Assembly: GCF_035621475.1 (NCBI RefSeq)
Contig: NZ_CP141799.1
Coordinates: forward strand, 5,196,501-5,260,500
Source of the DNA: Pseudomonas paeninsulae
GTDB lineage: Bacteria; Pseudomonadota; Gammaproteobacteria; Pseudomonadales; Pseudomonadaceae
Length of the DNA stretch: 64,000 nt
Direction of reading: 5' to 3'
Part shown: positions 59,890 through 64,000 of the stretch, in pieces
Position numbering within the stretch: the stretch's first letter is position 1
How the letters are laid out: each line of letters begins with the position of its first letter
Translations under genes and position numbers: made by a program
Notes under the pieces: model-generated
Database searches by the model: none
What the model saw: only the letters and a program-made list of their open reading frames with translations
What the model was told of the DNA's origin: nothing

Positions 59890-60461
59890 GCATTTTCCTT
59901 ATGTGTTTCTGCCAAGACGGAGGCGTTGAGCGGGCCGGCGCGATAGAGCACTTCGTCCTCATGCTGGCCGGCGAAATGCCCGGCGCGGGAGAACAGGGTG
60001 CGCGTCTCGTAGTCGACGCCCAGGCGGGCAAAAGTCCGCTTGAACAGCGCCTGGGAGGCGCCGTTATCCGGCGAAATGGTGGTTTCCAGAAAATCTACGC
60101 CCTGGGCGGCGACCCGCTCGGTCAGCGCCAGCAGCATGCGTAGAGCCAAACCCTGACCGCGTAGCGAGGTATCCACCGCGACCTGCCAGACGAATAGCGT
60201 GTCTGGGCGCGAGGGAGGACGGTAACCGGAGATGAATCCCACCAGTTGGCCGTCAGTGTTCTCGGCGGCAATGGCGGTATCGGCGAAGTCGGCGCATTGC
60301 AGCAAATTGCAATACACGGAATTGGTATCCAGGGGTTGGCAGCGGGCTACCAATTGATGCAGCGAATATCCGTCGCCGTCGGTTGGACGACGGAGTGTGA
60401 CGGGGGCAAAACTCAAATCAAGAATCCTTGAAGTTGTGCAAATCCCTATTAGGTTACACAT
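59886..60461 (-). CDS. ectA: Diaminobutyrate acetyltransferase EctA
   Basis: GNAT enzyme acetylating diaminobutyrate, the first committed ectoine step. Core pattern: [60 protein letters not shown] with acetyl-CoA loop RGQGLA, and [18 protein letters not shown]. The ATG at 60461 gives 191 residues; a TTG at 60416 after AAGGA (M-S-F-A-P-V, 176 residues) is at least as likely because family homology begins there. It is the first gene of the ectoine operon. Confidence 0.94.
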   Translation of the reverse strand: MCNLIGICTTSRILDLSFAPVTLRRPTDGDGYSLHQLVARCQPLDTNSVYCNLLQCADFADTAIAAENTDGQLVGFISGYRPPSRPDTLFVWQVAVDTSLRGQGLALRMLLALTERVAAQGVDFLETTISPDNGASQALFKRTFARLGVDYETRTLFSRAGHFAGQHEDEVLYRAGPLNASVLAETHKENA

Positions 60462-61228
60462 ACTGCGGGAGCTTTCTCAACCCGCAATCCGGATATTCGC
60501 CTTAATCGCGGCGTGAGAATTAGCTTAGAGTGCCTTAGTTTAAGTTCCAGTAACTAGCGAGTTGCACTTGTCGATAGGGACAGGAATTTCGCTGCATATT
60601 TGCGCCTCGTCTGGCGGTTCTGCCGGATGCCAATTTCACCGTTGCAGTAGTTATATTTCCCCGATGATAAAGCGCCTGGACAATGAACCCTGATTCTGGC
60701 TGAAGGCCGCTACTTTCAAGGGTTTTGCGCATTTTTACCGAGTGCCGGCGATTGCCTGCGCAGACGGGCGTAATGTTGTCAGATATCCGGCTGATATCCG
60801 CTGGAATATGCGGGTGGATATGACGCGCCTGAATCTCCCGGATCTTTCGTAGAATACCTGCCCAGCGCGGGGAAGATGCACGGTGACAGAGGGGGGTTGA
60901 TTACAGGGCGCGGGCGGTGCTAAATAAAATTCAATGGCTAGTGGATATATCGACCAGGTCCGGAAATTGCTCACGGCTATATTGGGCAACTGCTCGTCGC
61001 GCGATTAGCCACTCTATCTTTCGCCGTTCGGTAGTTTGGCAAAGTTGCCCGTCGCGGGTTCAGGGCCAGCAGCGCCTGCGCCCGCGCCCCGTTCGAGCCG
61101 AGACCCGTTCATGGCGTCATGCAGAAAAGTACTTTGGTGCCATGCAATTGCGGCTTTTGTACAAGAGCCGAACAAAAGCCCTACAAAATATACTGTTTTT
61201 GCCTAGTCATCAGAGAGGGAATTACAGA
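60462..61228. other. Divergent intergenic region between ectA and cytochrome c
   Basis: A 767-base gap with no supported gene; small frames at 60535-60732 and 60735-60989 lack coding character. It should contain an osmotically controlled promoter for ectA and the cytochrome c promoter. I see no ectR-type regulator gene nearby. The 61140-61200 part is AT-richer and looks like the cytochrome promoter zone. Confidence 0.5.
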
Positions 61229-61615
61229 ATGAAAATGCGCCTGTCATCATCATTAGCGTTGTTATGCACTGCATTGGCTGCGGCCCCGTTGGTCCAGGCT
61301 GCAGAGGGCGGCATGGAAGCGGCCGGACGCCAGTTGTTCAGTCACCACTGCACGGCGTGCCACTCGCTGGACAGCAGCGAGAACGCCTTCGGCCCCAGCC
61401 TGTTCGGTGTGGTCGGTCGCCCGGCGGCTTCCGTGCCCCGCTTTGCCTACTCGAACGCCATGCAGGCCTCGGGGATCACCTGGAGCGAAGACAACCTGCG
61501 CAAGTGGATTAGCGACAACGAGGCGTTGGTGCCGGGCACGCGCATGCGTCACGTATCCATTACCGACCCGGCTGAACAGGATTACCTGATCAGCTTCCTG
61601 CGTTCACTGAAGTAA
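61229..61615 (+). CDS. Class I c-type cytochrome
   Basis: A 128-residue periplasmic electron carrier with a signal peptide (MKMRLSSSLALLCTALAAAP then LVQAA). The heme site is CTACH (residues 41-45), and M106 in GTRMRHV is the likely sixth ligand. PSLFGVVGRPAASVPRFAYS is typical of mitochondrial-like cytochrome c of this class. The ATG follows an AGAGAGGGA site. Partner redox proteins are not next to it. Confidence 0.93.
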   Translation: MKMRLSSSLALLCTALAAAPLVQAAEGGMEAAGRQLFSHHCTACHSLDSSENAFGPSLFGVVGRPAASVPRFAYSNAMQASGITWSEDNLRKWISDNEALVPGTRMRHVSITDPAEQDYLISFLRSLK

Positions 61616-61705
61616 GCCACTGGTCACTGGGTTGCAACGTCACAGCGCAACCCGCCGATCTGCCGCACGGCACCTTCCCGGTGGGTCGGCGCCGTGTGCG
61701 TCGGC

Positions 61706-63148
61706 TCACTCCATCCACTTGCGTCCCGCCAGTTCCAGCAGCAGGTTGGCTTGCTCCGGCCCGCTGCTGCCGGCCGCATAGGGTCGCGGGCTCTGGTGGT
61801 GTTGCTGCCAGCCATTGATGATCGGATCGATCCAGCTCCAGGCCGCTTCGACTTCGTCGCGGCGCATGAACAGCGTCGAGTCGCCTTCGATCACGTCCAG
61901 CAGCAGGCGCTCATAGGCGTCCCAGCGGCGCTTCTGGTGAAACGCCTGGGCCAGGTTGAGGTCCAGCTCCACCGGCGCCAGCTGCATGCCCTTGCCGGGG
62001 TTCTTCGCCATCAGTTGCAGGCTGATGCACTCCTCCGGCTGCAGGCGGATCAGCAGGCGATTGGCCTCGCCGTCGCCGAACAGCTGGTGCGGCACCGGCT
62101 TGAACTGGATCAGGATCTCCGAGGTTTTCTTCGCCAGGCGCTTGCCGGTGCGCAGGTAAAAGGGCACGCCGGCCCAGCGCCAGTTTTCGACTCCCACCTG
62201 CAGGGCGACGAAGGTCTCGGTATCACTGTCGTTGTCGACATTCTTCTCGAAGTAGTAGGCCGGCACTTCCTGCCCGCCGATCTTGCCGGCGCTGTACTGG
62301 CCGCGCACGGTCTTGTCGCGCACGTCGAGGCCGGAGATGGGCTTCAGCGCCTCGAGCACCTTGAGCTTCTCGTTGCGCACCGCCTCGGCGTCGAAGCGCA
62401 CCGGCGCCTCCATGGCCACCAGGCAGAGCAGTTGCAGCAGGTGGTTCTGGATCATGTCGCGCATGGCGCCGGCGTTGTCGTAGTAGGCGCCGCGATTTTC
62501 CACGCCGAGGGTCTCGCACACGCTGATCTGCACGTGGTCGATGTGCCCGGCGCGCCACACCGGCTCGAACAGGGCGTTGGCGAAGCGCAGCGCCATCAGG
62601 TTCTGCACGGTTTCCTTGCCCAGGTAATGATCGATGCGAAATACCCGCGACTCGTCGAATACCGCACCGATCGCCGCGTTGATCGCCTGCGCCGACGCCA
62701 GCGAGTGACCGATCGGCTTCTCCAGCACGATGCGCGCGTGAGGCCCAGCCAGGCCGGCGATCTTCAGGTGCGAGGCGATGTCCTCGAACAGGTCGGGGGC
62801 GGTGGCCAGGTAGTAGACCCGCACGCGTTCGCCAGCGGCGCCCAGGTGCTTGGCCAGGCGACCGAAGTCGGCACTCTGACTGGCGTCCATGGCGAAATAA
62901 TCGAGGCGCGCGGCGAAGCTCTGCCAGGTGTCGTTGTCGAAGTCGGCGCGGGCCACTTCGGCGCGGCAGTGGCGTTCGGCAAGGGCCTGGTAGGCGCTAC
63001 GGCTATGGGGGCTGCGCGCCAGGGCAAGGATACGCACGTCAGCGTGCAGCCGGCCGACGCGGTGCAGGTGGTAGAGCGCAGGCAGCAGCTTGTGCAGGGC
63101 CAGATCGCCCGTGCCGCCAAAAACCAGCATGTCACAGGGAATGCTCAA
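61706..63148 (-). CDS. zwf: Glucose-6-phosphate 1-dehydrogenase
   Basis: Oxidises glucose-6-phosphate to 6-phosphogluconolactone with NADP+, feeding the Entner-Doudoroff and pentose phosphate routes. Cofactor loop VFGGTGDLALHKLLPALYHL, substrate site FRIDHYLGKETVQNL with the catalytic region, and KRLAKKTSEILIQFKP are intact. I prefer the TTG at 63148 (M-S-I-P-C-D-M, 480 residues) because it has GGAG at good spacing and because the HexR operator overlaps the alternative ATG at 63193. It is divergent from hexR. Confidence 0.93.
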   Translation of the reverse strand: MSIPCDMLVFGGTGDLALHKLLPALYHLHRVGRLHADVRILALARSPHSRSAYQALAERHCRAEVARADFDNDTWQSFAARLDYFAMDASQSADFGRLAKHLGAAGERVRVYYLATAPDLFEDIASHLKIAGLAGPHARIVLEKPIGHSLASAQAINAAIGAVFDESRVFRIDHYLGKETVQNLMALRFANALFEPVWRAGHIDHVQISVCETLGVENRGAYYDNAGAMRDMIQNHLLQLLCLVAMEAPVRFDAEAVRNEKLKVLEALKPISGLDVRDKTVRGQYSAGKIGGQEVPAYYFEKNVDNDSDTETFVALQVGVENWRWAGVPFYLRTGKRLAKKTSEILIQFKPVPHQLFGDGEANRLLIRLQPEECISLQLMAKNPGKGMQLAPVELDLNLAQAFHQKRRWDAYERLLLDVIEGDSTLFMRRDEVEAAWSWIDPIINGWQQHHQSPRPYAAGSSGPEQANLLLELAGRKWME

Positions 63149-63192
63149 AGCGGGAACTCCGACTCGGTTTAGCCGTGCGGGGGCGTCGGCCA

Positions 63193-63209
63193 TGTAGTAT
63201 AACTACAAA
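63193..63209. promoter_or_regulatory. HexR operator between zwf and hexR
   Basis: A perfect dyad TGTAGT-ATA-ACTACA with the flanking AA, read on the minus strand as TTTGTAGTTATACTACA, matching the known HexR consensus TTGT-N7/8-ACAA-like form. It is 45 bases upstream of the chosen zwf start and about 92 from the hexR start. HexR represses zwf and is relieved by 2-keto-3-deoxy-6-phosphogluconate. Confidence 0.8.
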
Positions 63210-63300
63210 GTCACTACACCCACGGCGTGCCCCGATCATAACCGAGTCGTCTCTCGGCTGAAGATGGCACAACGTATTCGTCATCTTTCAGCCCGAGCCC

Positions 63301-64000
63301 ATGCCCGTGAATTTGTTGCAGCACATCGCCCAGTCGCGCCATCTGTTACGCAAGTCGGAACTCAAGGTGGCCGACCATGTGCTGCTCGACCCGGCCGCGG
63401 TGATGCACAGTTCCATGGCCGACCTGGCCCACAGCGTCGGCATCAGCGAGCCAACCATCGTGCGCTTCTGCCGGGCCATCGGCTGCAGCGGTTTCCAGGA
63501 CTTGAAGCTGAAACTGGCGCAGAGCCTGGCCGCTGGCGCCAGCTTCGGCCAGTTCGCGATCCATGAAGACGACTCGGTCGCCGACTTCAGCCTGAAGATC
63601 TTCGACACCACCCTGCACACCCTGATCGAGGTGCGCGAGAATCTCGACACACAGGCCTTGCAGCGTGCCATTGCCGCCTGTGCTCAGGCCCAGCGCGTGG
63701 AGTTCTATGGTTTCGGCGCCTCCGGCGCGGTGGCGGCGGATGCCCAGCACAAGTTCTTCCGCCTGCTGCTGACTGCCGCCGCCTACTCCGACCCGCACAT
63801 GCAGGCGATGTCGGCGGTGACCCTGAAGCCCACCGATGTGGCCATCTGCATCTCCCAGTCCGGCCGCTCCAAGGACCTGCTGATCACCGCCAACCTGGTG
63901 CGTGAATCCGGCGCCACGCTGATCACCCTGTGTCCGAGCCAGACCCCGCTGGCCGACCTGGCCACGATCAACCTGGCCATCGACGTGCAGGAAGACACCG
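63301..64000 (+). CDS. hexR: HexR transcriptional regulator (RpiR family), 3' end outside window
   Basis: Repressor of zwf and Entner-Doudoroff genes. The ATG at 63301 opens MPVNLLQHIAQSRHLLRKSE; the first 233 residues are visible and the frame is open at the window end. The N-terminal RpiR helix-turn-helix (DLAHSVGISEPTIVRFCRAI) is followed by a SIS sugar-phosphate domain (EFYGFGASGAVAADAQHKFF, ICISQSGRSKDLLITA). It is divergent from zwf, which fits its known target, with the operator between them. Confidence 0.95.
   Translation, partial: MPVNLLQHIAQSRHLLRKSELKVADHVLLDPAAVMHSSMADLAHSVGISEPTIVRFCRAIGCSGFQDLKLKLAQSLAAGASFGQFAIHEDDSVADFSLKIFDTTLHTLIEVRENLDTQALQRAIAACAQAQRVEFYGFGASGAVAADAQHKFFRLLLTAAAYSDPHMQAMSAVTLKPTDVAICISQSGRSKDLLITANLVRESGATLITLCPSQTPLADLATINLAIDVQEDT

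Noticed and set aside
60535..60989. Two small minus-strand frames in the ectA upstream region.
   Set aside because: No motif, poor composition and no ribosome site; the region is better read as promoter DNA.
61629..61653. Inverted repeat GGGTTGC / GCAACCC after the cytochrome c gene as a terminator.
   Set aside because: It has no T-run on either strand and a long loop, so terminator function is not supported.

Overview
The window is GC-rich, gene-dense bacterial chromosome and reads as Pseudomonas in the broad sense. It carries divergent zwf/hexR with a HexR-type operator, an ectABCD-ask ectoine cluster, an extracellular medium-chain-length PHA depolymerase, a zinc-starvation block (folE2, dksA2, zigA) and Pseudomonas-style intergenic palindromes. 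I see no rRNA, tRNA, CRISPR array, phage or plasmid genes. Both ends cut through genes: an AGCS symporter on the left and hexR on the right.

Layout. 1-7.7 kb: amino-acid uptake and deamidation genes (AGCS symporter, asparaginase, glutaminase) beside a TAXI-type TRAP transporter with its DUF1850 partner. 7.8-12.8 kb: an acetyltransferase, a DUF3617 protein, cardiolipin synthase and a BCCT osmolyte transporter, then a patch of intergenic repeats. 12.8-17.6 kb: a cNMP/CBS/nucleotidyltransferase protein overlapping an exonuclease gene, a broken gene remnant and small conserved genes. 17.8-21.5 kb: a trimethylamine monooxygenase gene (apparent ATT start) divergent from an operon of a DMT transporter, a small winged-helix-like protein and a 36-residue membrane microprotein. 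21.5-28.8 kb: a zinc-limitation block. A metal ABC transporter and folE2 run left, and dksA2, zigA and DUF1826 run right, from one Zur-like dyad; a cysteine-rich secreted protein and a second COG0523 GTPase follow.

28.8-36.8 kb: a PHA depolymerase and a DUF1302/DUF1329/TetR/hydrolase group lie between two near-identical 1034-bp IS1595-family elements in opposite orientation. Each has its own 8-bp target duplication, so they are independent insertions. 36.8-43.2 kb: hydrolase, thioesterase, AraC regulator, sterol-desaturase-like enzyme, FMN reductase, SDR and GntR regulator. 43.2-52.5 kb: an autotransporter translationally coupled to a lipoprotein hydrolase, SMI1/KNR4, Tim44-domain and TetR proteins, an orphan TRAP binding protein and uvrD. 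52.7-64 kb: a PAS-SGDEF-EAL protein, the ectoine/hydroxyectoine operon with its own aspartokinase, cytochrome c, zwf and hexR.

Common themes are osmoadaptation (ectoine, BCCT carrier, possibly TMAO made by Tmm), zinc sparing and lipid/polyester turnover. The best candidate for something undescribed is the tmm/DMT/winged-helix/microprotein island. All calls come from reading the sequence and from recalled family knowledge; no database search was run.
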